Source: Kiritimatiellota bacterium
GTDB taxonomy: Bacteria > Verrucomicrobiota > Kiritimatiellia > RFP12 > UBA1067
DNA length: 12,581 nt
Direction: 5' to 3'
Assembly: GCA_009777165.1 (NCBI GenBank)
Contig: WRML01000026.1
Location: forward strand, 1 to 12,581
Part shown: piece by piece, positions 1 through 7,002 of the stretch
Layout: each line of letters starts with the position of its first letter
Numbering within the stretch: the first letter of the stretch is position 1
Position numbers and translations under genes: made by a program
The notes under the pieces: generated by a model
The model's database searches: none
What the model was told of the DNA's origin: nothing
Seen by the model: the letters and a program-made list of their open reading frames with translations, nothing else

Positions 1-135
1 TGCCTTGCGTGCCATCGTCGACTCCTTTTGTGGATCGGGTTGAAAGAGAAAGAGTATACGGCATGGCTCGTCGAAAAACAATAATTATTTTTATTTACGC
101 TGATAGACACTAGTTTTAGTGCGTTTCCGCAAGAA

Positions 136-576
136 TTGTCAGGCTCCGCCCCTAACCGGCGAAAGTCCGTTTGGGAGGGAACAAGAGGAAGCAAGTGTTC
201 GGTCAAAGCAAGAAAATTGACAATTTACGCAGATTCCACGGACAATTATCAGAGTGCGTTTACCAGCACTGGGCGGATACTTTTTGAACCTTGGATAGCG
301 TTTTCCAATACACCCGAAACGCCTGATCGTGGATGGAAACCGACATGGAGTAGACCAGGATTGATTATTTACGATGCGAAACCTTTCTCGACTTTGCAGA
401 CAACTGGTCCACAGTTGAATTTCGTGGACTATTTTTTCAAGGATGCAAAGCCAGAAACTGTTTACGTACATCGGAAAATTCGCAAGGATCCACATGTCTT
501 GAATCCCGAGGTCTTTGATTTAGACGAATATGTACTACCCATGCTAACGTTTGAGTTAAAGGACGATATAAAGTGA
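136..576 (+). CDS. hypothetical protein, 146 aa, uncertain start
   Basis: I do not recognise this protein. The frame is open from about position 85 and the only usable early start is TTG at 136; no in-frame ATG lies near the beginning and there is no convincing Shine-Dalgarno, so it may be the 3' part of a broken gene. The second half (from about residue 45) looks like genuine folded protein: aromatic-rich with motifs PDRGWKPTW, LNFVDYFF and FDLDEYVLPMLTF. It has no signal peptide, membrane helix or cysteine cluster. It ends 11 bases before the ATG of the next gene, which suggests co-transcription with that membrane protein. Base composition is more AT-rich than the genes from 1660 onward, consistent with a transferred segment. 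An immunity or toxin-associated role is possible given the MORN neighbour, but this is a guess. Confidence 0.5.
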   Translation: MSGSAPNRRKSVWEGTRGSKCSVKARKLTIYADSTDNYQSAFTSTGRILFEPWIAFSNTPETPDRGWKPTWSRPGLIIYDAKPFSTLQTTGPQLNFVDYFFKDAKPETVYVHRKIRKDPHVLNPEVFDLDEYVLPMLTFELKDDIK

Positions 577-587
577 GGTCGGTAACA

Positions 588-1244
588 ATGAAAAAGACAT
601 TATACGTGATTATCGGTGGCATATTGTTTTTAGGGATTTTTTATCTGTTGGCATATACTGTCTTATATGATTGGATTTTTGCGTCGTACCAATTGGAATT
701 TGAATATGAGGACGGCACAAGAATTTCGGGAACGGACACTTTCGACGAGAGAAAACTGAAGGCGTTGTTAGCCGCTGGCGCATCAGGGCGTGTGACCTAT
801 CTTGTCAAAGGGGAAAAAATCAGGGAGTTTTATATAAAGGATGGGAAATGGCACGGTGAGTATAAGCATTGGGAGGGGGGCGTTCTGTTATACAGCAACA
901 ATTTTTTTGAAGGGAGACACCATGGCGAGCAACGAAGCTGGTGGAGAGAAGGGATTCCTAAGGAGTATTATGTTTGTTCCCATGCTCACCGTATCGGAAC
1001 AAGTACGAATTGGTATGAGAACGAGGTGATTGCATCAATAAAAACTTATGGGATGGAAGGAGGTTACAAAGAAACATGGGACTATTCGCTTAGCGGGCGT
1101 CTTGTTGCCCATTGCGTTTATTCAAATGGATATCCCCGAGTAGGCACACTGTTCATGCGTGTGGAAGATGGAATTCCTATCATTGGTTCTTTTACAAATG
1201 GGATTTTCAATGGCGAATGGCAGGACACTTCCGAACAATGGTAA
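588..1244 (+). CDS. membrane-anchored MORN/YwqK-like repeat protein
   Basis: Predicted 218 residues from ATG 588; GAGG at 575-578 gives a Shine-Dalgarno with 9-base spacing, which is why I prefer it to the GTG at 573. Residues 1-28 form an uncleaved-looking signal anchor (MKK followed by a hydrophobic stretch), so most of the protein should lie outside the cytoplasmic membrane. From about residue 80 the sequence shows MORN-type units of the form DGxxHGE..W: DGKWHGEYKHW at 85-95, EGRHHGEQRSW at 108-118 and NGIFNGEW at 204-211. This pattern is shared with proteins annotated as the YwqK family, often called antitoxins; that functional label is weakly supported in general. It follows the 136-576 gene by 11 bases and likely shares its transcript. 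AT-rich composition matches its partner and differs from the rest of the window. Confidence 0.65.
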   Translation: MKKTLYVIIGGILFLGIFYLLAYTVLYDWIFASYQLEFEYEDGTRISGTDTFDERKLKALLAAGASGRVTYLVKGEKIREFYIKDGKWHGEYKHWEGGVLLYSNNFFEGRHHGEQRSWWREGIPKEYYVCSHAHRIGTSTNWYENEVIASIKTYGMEGGYKETWDYSLSGRLVAHCVYSNGYPRVGTLFMRVEDGIPIIGSFTNGIFNGEWQDTSEQW

Positions 1245-1300
1245 GAGGATACTGGGGGCGCTCATGTCTCCGCATTTGACATTTCTCCTTGCCGTAGTCC

Positions 1301-1329
1301 TTGACTTTCCCACTCATTCGGCGTAAGAT
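1301..1329 (+). promoter_or_regulatory. sigma70-like promoter with no intact downstream gene
   Basis: TTGACT (1301-1306) and TAAGAT (1324-1329) are separated by exactly 17 bases, a good match to the vegetative promoter consensus. Transcription would start near 1336, where an ATG opens a frame that soon becomes proline-rich low-complexity sequence and then antisense to the GH2 gene. No credible gene follows, so it may be the promoter of a decayed gene, drive a short RNA, or be a chance match. Confidence 0.4.
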
Positions 1330-1346
1330 AAAAACATGAAAAGAAG

Positions 1347-1380
1347 TTCTAAATTTCTAAAGTTCGGGAGTTCTAAAGTT
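1347..1380 (+). repeat. short direct repeats TTCTAAAGTT
   Basis: TTCTAAAGTT occurs exactly at 1355-1364 and 1371-1380, and a third partial copy, TTCTAAA, is at 1347-1353. The copies are spaced 8 and 16 bases apart, so spacing is a multiple of 8. They lie just downstream of the promoter-like sequence at 1301-1329. The function is unknown; they could be a tandem intergenic repeat or a factor-binding array. Confidence 0.5.
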
Positions 1381-1478
1381 TTGTTTGCAGGACAGGGAGT
1401 TGTTCCAATGAATCTCCGTGCCGTCGAGGGGACCCCGTTGGTGCGGGCACAACCAATGGGGCAGTCTCTGTGTGAAAT

Positions 1479-1565
1479 ATGGATACACTACGTTCCCCCC
1501 CCACCACCAACGTCACCACCTACCCCCTCCTCTCCTGCGACACCAACATCACCCGCTACGTCTGG
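1479..1565 (+). pseudogene. possible decayed RHS/YD-repeat coding fragment
   Basis: In the frame beginning at 1479 the translation includes TTNVTTY and, ending at 1565, DTNITRYVW. The last phrase resembles the segment before the GLDLSG-type motif that ends many RHS-repeat core domains in PVC and related bacteria. The frame then runs straight into the GC-rich palindromic repeat at 1561-1636, as if the repeat interrupted or replaced the rest. There is no usable start and the fragment is only about 29 residues, so this is a tentative call from remembered motif similarity. Confidence 0.25.
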
Positions 1566-1636
1566 AGGATACATGCGTCCCCGCGTGGGAGCGAGCCCCC
1601 ACAACGGAAAGCGGCGGCAAGCCGCCGCACTCCAGA
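1561..1636 (+). repeat. GC-rich palindromic intergenic repeat, short copy
   Basis: The unit is bounded by TCTGGAG (1561-1567) and its reverse complement CTCCAGA (1630-1636). Its right part, 1608-1636, matches the right arm of the element at 7731-7884 over 29 bases with one difference. The inner GCGGCGGC/GCCGCCGC (1613-1620 and 1621-1628, one A within the first half) can form a hairpin. The left arm of the larger copy appears to be internally deleted here. It sits 23 bases past the stop of the minus-strand GH2 gene and could act as a transcription terminator or 3'-end stabiliser, although no T-run follows on either strand. Confidence 0.8.
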
Positions 1637-1659
1637 TGACGTCGCCTTTTCAGGGCAAA

Positions 1660-3885
1660 CTACTTTCCTGTCTCGCTACCCGTCGCGCGGGCTTTTTTGG
1701 CGGAGGCGACCATCTGCGAGAGCGTGCGCTTCTCCTGCCAGGTGTCGCGCAGGGAGCCGATGCGAAGCATCTGATGAAACTGCTCGGGTTTCAGGCGGCG
1801 TGTGGGGGTGATGCGGATACGCATCGGGCGGCTCGGCTCGATGCAGAAGAAATTGTCGTCGTACCGCGCGTCCATGCCCTCCAGCGACAGCCACACCCAC
1901 ATCGCGACCTGCTGGCTGGTGAGGGTGACGGCGTAGCTGTTATCGTCCCACGCGCGGATCTCCGCGCGCATCTTCGGGTGCGGCAGGTTCCACTCGCGCG
2001 GCTCGCAGAAGTACACGATGTTACTTGACGCGAACGCGCCGTGCTCGTCCGTGAGGTAAAGCCACAGGAAGAGGTCGTTCGCGCGAAACTCGGAGAGGGG
2101 GGCATCGATCTTCAGGTGGGTGACGAGCTCGCGCGAAGCGGGGGCTATCTCGACGGCCTTCGAGCCGTCCAGTACCAGATCGCCCTCTGTGCGCGTCAGC
2201 CGCCAAGCGAGTTCGCCCTTGAACGCCTTCGGGGTGTCGTTGAACGCGAAGAGCTCCACGCTTTTTGTCTGCGGCTGGTACCCGCCGCACGTCCAGATGG
2301 GGATGAGGCTCTTACGCAGGAGGTAGTGTGCGGCTTTCCAGCGCCCCTCGTAATCCACGGTGGAGGTGCTGGCCTGCGGCCACCAGTCGTTGAGGTGCCA
2401 GTGGATGAAGCCGTACGTGTTGGGCTCGGTCCGGCGGATGCGTTCCCATTCGCGCTTGAGCAGCACGGCCTGTTGGATCTGACTGAGCCAGATGTGGTTG
2501 GTGAAGTTGGAGGGGAACAGGAAGTGCTCGATGAAGTTGGCGGTCATGCGGGGCAGGTCGCTCGCATCGGAGGTGTGGTAGGTACAGATCGGATGCGAGA
2601 TGTTCTGCGCGTCCTCGCCGAGGTAAGACGCGGCGATGCGCGGCTCCGGGAGCGCGGGCGGCAGCTTGGATGCGTCCTTACGAAGGTACAGCGAGGTGGG
2701 CAGGCATGCCCGCCCGGGGTCTTCGGTATTGAGCCGCTTGATGAGGGCCGCGTCGTCGCAGCCCCACACCGCCATGCAGGGGTGGTGGCGCAGACGACGG
2801 ATGTTGGGGCTCATCTCATCCTCCAACAGGTCATGCCAGACGAGCACGCCGTACTCGTCACACAAGTCGTAGAAGGCGTTGCACTCATACGCGCGGATGT
2901 CCTTCACGCGCAGCATGTTCATGTTCGCGACCACCGATGCCTTCACGAGCCGCGCGTACTCGACGCGCGACAGCCGCACGGGGTACAGGTCGGGCGGTAT
3001 CCACAGGGCCGCCTTGATGTAGGTTGGATGGCGGTTGACGATCAGGCGTGACACGCCATCCTTCGCCTTCTCGACCTCGACCTGGCAGATGCCGATGCGG
3101 CGGGAGAGGTGTTCCAGGCATGTGCGCTCCGAAAACACATCCACGAGGATTTCGTAGAGCGGCTGTTCGCCCATGCCGGCGGGCCACCAGTATTGTGCGT
3201 TCTTGAGGGTCAGCCGCAGCGTCTGGCAGTCTGCCGTCAGGATGTCGCGCGCCTCGTAGAGCGTGTTGCCTTTGTAGCAGATCCGCGCCAGCAACTCCAT
3301 GTGCCGGTCCGGGTCGAAACGCTCCGTCAAGACGGTCACGTCAAAGCCGACGGCCGACGCGTCCGAGAAGTCCTGCCGGATCAGTACGTCCCTCACGCGC
3401 ACGCTGTTGTAAGCGTGTAGGGAGACATCACCGCTGATGCCGACCGTCGGCATAGACGGGCGTCCGACCAGCGGAGGGTTCCCTCCCCTCGTCTTTTTAA
3501 CGGGCGCGGCAAAGGCGACGGTCAGTTTGTTCTTTCCGATCCTGAGACGCTTTTTCACGTCAAACTCGAGGATCCGCGATCCTGCCGTTGTCTTCCCCAG
3601 CTCCTCGTCGTTGAGGAGGATCGTCGCCGCGCCGTCCAGCCCCTCGAAATAGAGCAGCACGGACGAGAACGCGGAGAGGTCATCCGCGTTGAACTGGTTT
3701 TCGTAAGTCCACTCCGTCTCCGCGACCCACGCAATCTCCTGCAAATTTTTCCCGATGAGGGGTTCAGGAATTTCGCGGATGGTCAGCAAGTCGGCGTGGA
3801 TACACCCCGGCACGACCGCCTTGTAAATTCTCTTCGTACCGCCCTTGCGGACAGCCCATTCTCCCGTCAAATCAAATCGTCTCAT
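1660..3885 (-). CDS. GH2 beta-mannosidase-like protein, probably inactive
   Basis: Predicted 741 residues from the ATG at 3885 (MRRFDLTGEW, the usual opening of GH2 N-terminal domains); an upstream ATG at 3942 would add 19 charged residues. The order is: GH2 jelly-roll (about 1-160), Ig-like domain (about 165-270), TIM barrel (about 280-530), C-terminal beta domains. Beta-mannosidase landmarks are clear: NMLRV, FYDLCDEYGVLVWHD (about 338-352), RHHPCMAVW and WHLNDWWPQ (496-504) followed by DYEGRWKAAHY. However, the acid/base site usually WCGNNE reads WGCDDA (374-379), the nucleophile site usually SEFG reads ANFI (449-452), and the usual WGGGIYE loop reads KDIRAYE. Both catalytic glutamates therefore seem to be gone while the fold is kept. 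No signal peptide is seen, so it is probably cytoplasmic. It may be a carbohydrate-binding or regulatory pseudoenzyme; the family assignment is firm, the activity is not. Confidence 0.85.
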   Translation of the reverse strand: MRRFDLTGEWAVRKGGTKRIYKAVVPGCIHADLLTIREIPEPLIGKNLQEIAWVAETEWTYENQFNADDLSAFSSVLLYFEGLDGAATILLNDEELGKTTAGSRILEFDVKKRLRIGKNKLTVAFAAPVKKTRGGNPPLVGRPSMPTVGISGDVSLHAYNSVRVRDVLIRQDFSDASAVGFDVTVLTERFDPDRHMELLARICYKGNTLYEARDILTADCQTLRLTLKNAQYWWPAGMGEQPLYEILVDVFSERTCLEHLSRRIGICQVEVEKAKDGVSRLIVNRHPTYIKAALWIPPDLYPVRLSRVEYARLVKASVVANMNMLRVKDIRAYECNAFYDLCDEYGVLVWHDLLEDEMSPNIRRLRHHPCMAVWGCDDAALIKRLNTEDPGRACLPTSLYLRKDASKLPPALPEPRIAASYLGEDAQNISHPICTYHTSDASDLPRMTANFIEHFLFPSNFTNHIWLSQIQQAVLLKREWERIRRTEPNTYGFIHWHLNDWWPQASTSTVDYEGRWKAAHYLLRKSLIPIWTCGGYQPQTKSVELFAFNDTPKAFKGELAWRLTRTEGDLVLDGSKAVEIAPASRELVTHLKIDAPLSEFRANDLFLWLYLTDEHGAFASSNIVYFCEPREWNLPHPKMRAEIRAWDDNSYAVTLTSQQVAMWVWLSLEGMDARYDDNFFCIEPSRPMRIRITPTRRLKPEQFHQMLRIGSLRDTWQEKRTLSQMVASAKKARATGSETGK

Positions 3886-4202
3886 GAATCGTTTTCTCTT
3901 CTGTTCTCTACGCTCAATCGATAACACACCAAGGTCATGCATATGTTCCCGTTGACTTCGTCAGCAAACCTTATCCACAACCAAGTAAAAATATTAAAAT
4001 ACCAAACTTGCGCCTGTCTGAAAAGAAAAAACAGTGGCATTTACGATTTTTTTTTAGCTGCCCCGCACAACGCCACGACGCAAGAAAGCACGGAACGCAT
4101 CCTTACTTGTAACCGCCACGGAAATTTATACTTCTCGGGCTTCCCACCGCCTCACAAATTTGATATTGTATTTTCTTTTTGCGAATTGAAGGGCCTAAAA
4201 AA
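3886..4202. promoter_or_regulatory. divergent AT-rich intergenic region
   Basis: This 317-base gap lies between the divergently transcribed GH2 and GreA-like genes, so it must hold promoters for both. It is strikingly AT-rich against its flanks. TTATCCACA at 3971-3979 is a perfect match to the DnaA-box consensus, but it is single. TATACT at 4127-4132 is a fair -10 for the plus-strand gene, without a good -35. A run of nine T lies at 4047-4055 with no stable hairpin before it. I see no convincing gene here. Confidence 0.5.
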
Positions 4203-6344
4203 ATGGAAAGCGTATTTACTGATGCGGAGGCGGAAGCCCAATTTTTGGAACAGGTGGAGAAACGTCCGTTGTCGGTTGCAACCCTCTTGCAGCAGATTCA
4301 GGCGGTCGCGGCGCTGGATAACGGGAACAAGGCGGACGAGTGGACAACCCTGCTGGTGCAGGAACTTGTTGACGATGCGGATTTCAATGGTCTCTTCGCG
4401 GTCTTGAAAGAGCGCGCGCAACGCCTTGCCGCGTCACTGACCCTGACGGGCTTCCGCGACATCCTCAAGAAGGCGGCGGCCAAGGACCGCCTGACAGGGG
4501 TGCTGGTGGATACCGCCGCGTTCGGCGAGGTGCCGCTGGAGGAGTCGTTCCGCCGCCTCGACATCCTGCTCGCGTTGGTTCCCGGCGTGCTGGTTATTGA
4601 CGCGAACTGGGGCATCGGCACGGTCAGGCGGCTGGACGATTTCTATAAGCGCGTCACGATTGATTTCGATGGGAAGCCTGGGCACGCGATGTCGTTCGCA
4701 GCCGCATGCGACAGCCTCATCCGCGCCCCCCGTGACCACCTGCTCACCCTGCGCCACGACGACCCCGAGGGCATGCGGAAGATGGCGCAGGACAACCCGG
4801 GGGAGATCGTGCGGCTGGCGTTGCGCAGTTTCAGCAACATGCCCGTCACCCGGCTTGAGGATGTGCTGGTGAAGAACGGCTTTGTGCCGGCCCCCCAGTG
4901 GAAGGCGTTCTGGGAGGGGGCGCGCAAGGCGCTGCGCAACGACCCGCTCGTTTCCATCCCCTCCAAGCGCACGGAGCCGATCGAACTCCGCATCCAAGCG
5001 GAGACGCACGGCGACGCCTGGTTCCGGCACCTGGCGACGACGAAGGATCCCGTCAAAATCCTGAACCTGATTGTCGAGTTCGAGCAGACGGGTAAACTGG
5101 AAGGGCTGGAGGACACGAAGCGTGGCATTCTGGAGGACCGCCTTACCTTCGCCATCACGGGCGCACGTAACACGGACGCCCCCCTCTACGCGCGCCTTGC
5201 CATGACCGTCAGCCGCCTCGGTTTCCCGACCCCCCCTGCAGACGAGTTGCGCGCGCATCTCTGGGAACACGACCGTTACATTAAGGCCGCGGAGTCCCTG
5301 CACATCCGCGATACCGAGGGGCTGGTCGCCTTTCTGCTCGCTGAGGGCAGTGCCGTGAACGCGCGCTTGCTCGACGCAATCCCGCAGATGCCGTACAGCT
5401 TCTTGGACGACGTGCTGGCCGCGCTGAAGGACCTCCCCGAGACCGCCTCTGCCTGCTGCGCCCTGCTGAGTCAGGCGAAGGCCCCCCCGACGCTCGTCAA
5501 CTGGGTCTTCCGTTCCCGCCAGAGCCTCGCATGGGAGGGCATGCCCTCCCTGATTGTCCTGCTCGGGCACGCCATCGAGATCATCGAGAGCAAGCTCTCG
5601 GGCGAGTCGTTGCGGATGCAGAACAGCCTGAAGCAACTCTTCGGCCAACCCAAGTGGATGGAGACCGTCTTCGAGGCGCTCGACCTCCCGCAGCGCCAGT
5701 TCCTCTTCGAGCGCATCCAAGCCTCTGCCGCGTGGGACCCTGCCACGCACCGCTCCCTGCTCGCGCGGATGCTAAAACTCGACCCTTCGCTCGCCGAGCG
5801 CAAGAAGGTCGTCCAGCAACAGGCGCACGCCGCCGTGCGTCAATCGTCGTGGCGAGCCGTTGCCGAGAAACAAACGCAGTACAAACGCCTCATCGAGGTC
5901 GAGCTGCCCAAGAACAGCAACGACATTGCTGTCGCACGGAGTTACGGTGACCTCCGCGAGAACTTCGAGTATCAGGCCGCGAAGGACTTCCAACGTCAGC
6001 TCCTGCAACGCCAGTCCGAACTTCAGGCCGAGCTTAAACAGGTCAAGGGCACAGACTTCAGCAACGTCCCGCACGACAAGGTTGGCCCCGGCACGACCGT
6101 CGCGTTGCGCCTGGCAGACGGCACGGTGCGCACCTACACGATCCTCGGCGAGTGGGACCACAACGAGGCGCTCGGCATCATCTCCTGCCAGACCCGTATG
6201 GCGATTGCCCTCGACGGCAAACGCCCCGGCGAAACCGTCGCTATCCCCGCCGCAGACGGCGAGGCCGCCGCCACCGTCGAAGCGGTCGGTCCGTTCAGCG
6301 ACGCCATCCGCCAGTGGATCAACTCCCCCCCCGAGGAGGCGTGA
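4203..6344 (+). CDS. greA: long GreA-type transcription elongation factor
   Basis: Predicted 713 residues from ATG 4203, with GAAGGG nine bases upstream; a TTG at 4179 would add 8 residues. The last about 150 residues are a GreA/GreB module. The coiled-coil tip reads ARSYGDLRENFEYQAAKD (578-595), where D583 and E586 align with D41 and E44 of E. coli GreA, the acidic residues that enter the RNA polymerase secondary channel and stimulate transcript cleavage. An FKBP-like C-terminal domain follows (about 626-705; GPGTTVALRLADG, YTILGEWD, GIISCQT, GKRPGETV). The preceding about 550 residues are mainly helical and lack recognisable motifs. E. coli GreA has only 158 residues, whereas Chlamydia GreA is known to be of about 715 residues, so this is the PVC-style long form. 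It should rescue backtracked RNA polymerase; what the N-terminal part does is unknown. It stands alone, upstream of the dksA-like gene by 106 bases. Confidence 0.85.
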   Translation: MESVFTDAEAEAQFLEQVEKRPLSVATLLQQIQAVAALDNGNKADEWTTLLVQELVDDADFNGLFAVLKERAQRLAASLTLTGFRDILKKAAAKDRLTGVLVDTAAFGEVPLEESFRRLDILLALVPGVLVIDANWGIGTVRRLDDFYKRVTIDFDGKPGHAMSFAAACDSLIRAPRDHLLTLRHDDPEGMRKMAQDNPGEIVRLALRSFSNMPVTRLEDVLVKNGFVPAPQWKAFWEGARKALRNDPLVSIPSKRTEPIELRIQAETHGDAWFRHLATTKDPVKILNLIVEFEQTGKLEGLEDTKRGILEDRLTFAITGARNTDAPLYARLAMTVSRLGFPTPPADELRAHLWEHDRYIKAAESLHIRDTEGLVAFLLAEGSAVNARLLDAIPQMPYSFLDDVLAALKDLPETASACCALLSQAKAPPTLVNWVFRSRQSLAWEGMPSLIVLLGHAIEIIESKLSGESLRMQNSLKQLFGQPKWMETVFEALDLPQRQFLFERIQASAAWDPATHRSLLARMLKLDPSLAERKKVVQQQAHAAVRQSSWRAVAEKQTQYKRLIEVELPKNSNDIAVARSYGDLRENFEYQAAKDFQRQLLQRQSELQAELKQVKGTDFSNVPHDKVGPGTTVALRLADGTVRTYTILGEWDHNEALGIISCQTRMAIALDGKRPGETVAIPAADGEAAATVEAVGPFSDAIRQWINSPPEEA

Positions 6345-6401
6345 TGAGAATTAAGGGAGAATTAAGCAACTTTTCTGTTGCATTCCCCCGCCAAACCTGT
6401 A

Positions 6402-6410
6402 TGCTATACG
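6402..6410 (+). promoter_or_regulatory. extended -10 promoter for the dksA-like/lspA pair
   Basis: TGCTATACG at 6402-6410 fits an extended -10 element (TGn followed by a TATAAT-like hexamer). TTGCAT at 6378-6383 is a poor and distant -35, which extended -10 promoters tolerate. The start of transcription would lie near 6416, about 35 bases before the ATG of the dksA-like gene. A small hairpin, GCAAC/GTTGC (6366-6381), lies just upstream and may be the weak end of the greA transcript. Confidence 0.35.
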
Positions 6411-6450
6411 ATTCTTTAACAAGCCGTTTTTTTGGCAAGGACACGATGAC

Positions 6451-7002
6451 ATGGTGAAGAGAGACACACACAAGACGAGTTCAGTTCAGACGAAGCACGA
6501 GACGAAGGCTGTTGCCAAGCAACCGCCCAAGGCGGCCGTCGCGGCGAAAAAGGCGGTACCCGCTGGAGGGCGGGCATCCCCGCGAGCCGCATCTTCCGCG
6601 CCCAAGAAGAAGGCCACGTCCCGCAAGCCCAGCTTCAGTAAGCACGACCTCAAGCAGTTCCAGCTCGAGCTGCTCTCCATGCGCGACCGGATTGCCGACC
6701 AGTCCAGCGTGATGAAGACCGCCGCGCTCCAGCGTTCCGAGGAGACCAACGTGGAAGAGGACGGTACGGATTCCTTCCTGCGCCTTCAGCACCTCGGCCA
6801 GGTCGGTACCCAGCAGAGCATCATCACGAAGATCAACGAGGCCCTCGATGCCATCAACAAAGGCACCTACGGCATCTGCGACATCTGCGGCGCGCTCATC
6901 AACAAAGAACGTATCGCCGTCCTGCCGTTCGCCCGGAACTGCATCACGTGCCAGTCTGAAATGGAACAACGCTCGAACCACCATGCCAGACTGTTCCGCT
7001 GA
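6451..7002 (+). CDS. DksA/TraR-family C4 zinc-finger protein
   Basis: Predicted 183 residues from ATG 6451, with AAGGA about ten bases upstream. Residues 1-62 are a lysine-, alanine- and proline-rich, probably disordered extension. Residues 63-140 form the helical coiled-coil region, and the zinc finger is CDIC (143-146) with CITC (164-167), the standard CxxC-x17-CxxC arrangement of DksA/TraR proteins. Family members bind RNA polymerase through the secondary channel, and DksA proper works with ppGpp. The acidic coiled-coil tip of true DksA is not obvious here; EEDGTDSF (102-109) corresponds to the conserved region of the YteA/TraR-like branch. I therefore leave out a gene symbol. The gene overlaps lspA by 20 bases, indicating translational coupling; a traR/dksA-like gene beside lspA is a recurring arrangement in several phyla. 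Confidence 0.85.
   Translation: MVKRDTHKTSSVQTKHETKAVAKQPPKAAVAAKKAVPAGGRASPRAASSAPKKKATSRKPSFSKHDLKQFQLELLSMRDRIADQSSVMKTAALQRSEETNVEEDGTDSFLRLQHLGQVGTQQSIITKINEALDAINKGTYGICDICGALINKERIAVLPFARNCITCQSEMEQRSNHHARLFR

Noticed and set aside
63..113. Small ORF of 16 codons (MARRKT start) at the left edge
   Set aside because: It is very short, has no recognisable motif and only a purine-rich stretch upstream, and cannot be told from chance in AT-rich DNA.
1336..2028. 230-codon plus-strand frame starting after the 1301-1329 promoter
   Set aside because: It passes through proline-rich low complexity, the palindromic repeat and then antisense GH2 sequence, so it is not a plausible single protein.
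2041..3051. 336-codon plus-strand open frame opposite the GH2 gene
   Set aside because: It is antisense to a well-supported GH2 protein, has a V/R/H-rich translation without any family motif, and arises from GC-rich codon structure.
3971..3979. DnaA box TTATCCACA in an AT-rich intergenic region, as a possible replication origin
   Set aside because: Only one perfect box is present, with no cluster and no dnaA, dnaN, gidA or parAB neighbours; a chance match is likely.
4047..4055. Run of nine T as a rho-independent terminator
   Set aside because: No stable GC-rich hairpin precedes it, and no plus-strand gene ends upstream of it.
4434..5750. 438-codon minus-strand open frame opposite the GreA-like gene
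   Set aside because: It is a shadow of the sense gene, with arginine/glutamate/leucine-rich composition and no recognisable domain.
6848..6982. Upstream extension of the lspA frame to 6848
   Set aside because: It overlaps the zinc-finger end of the dksA-like gene in another frame and has no resemblance to LspA.
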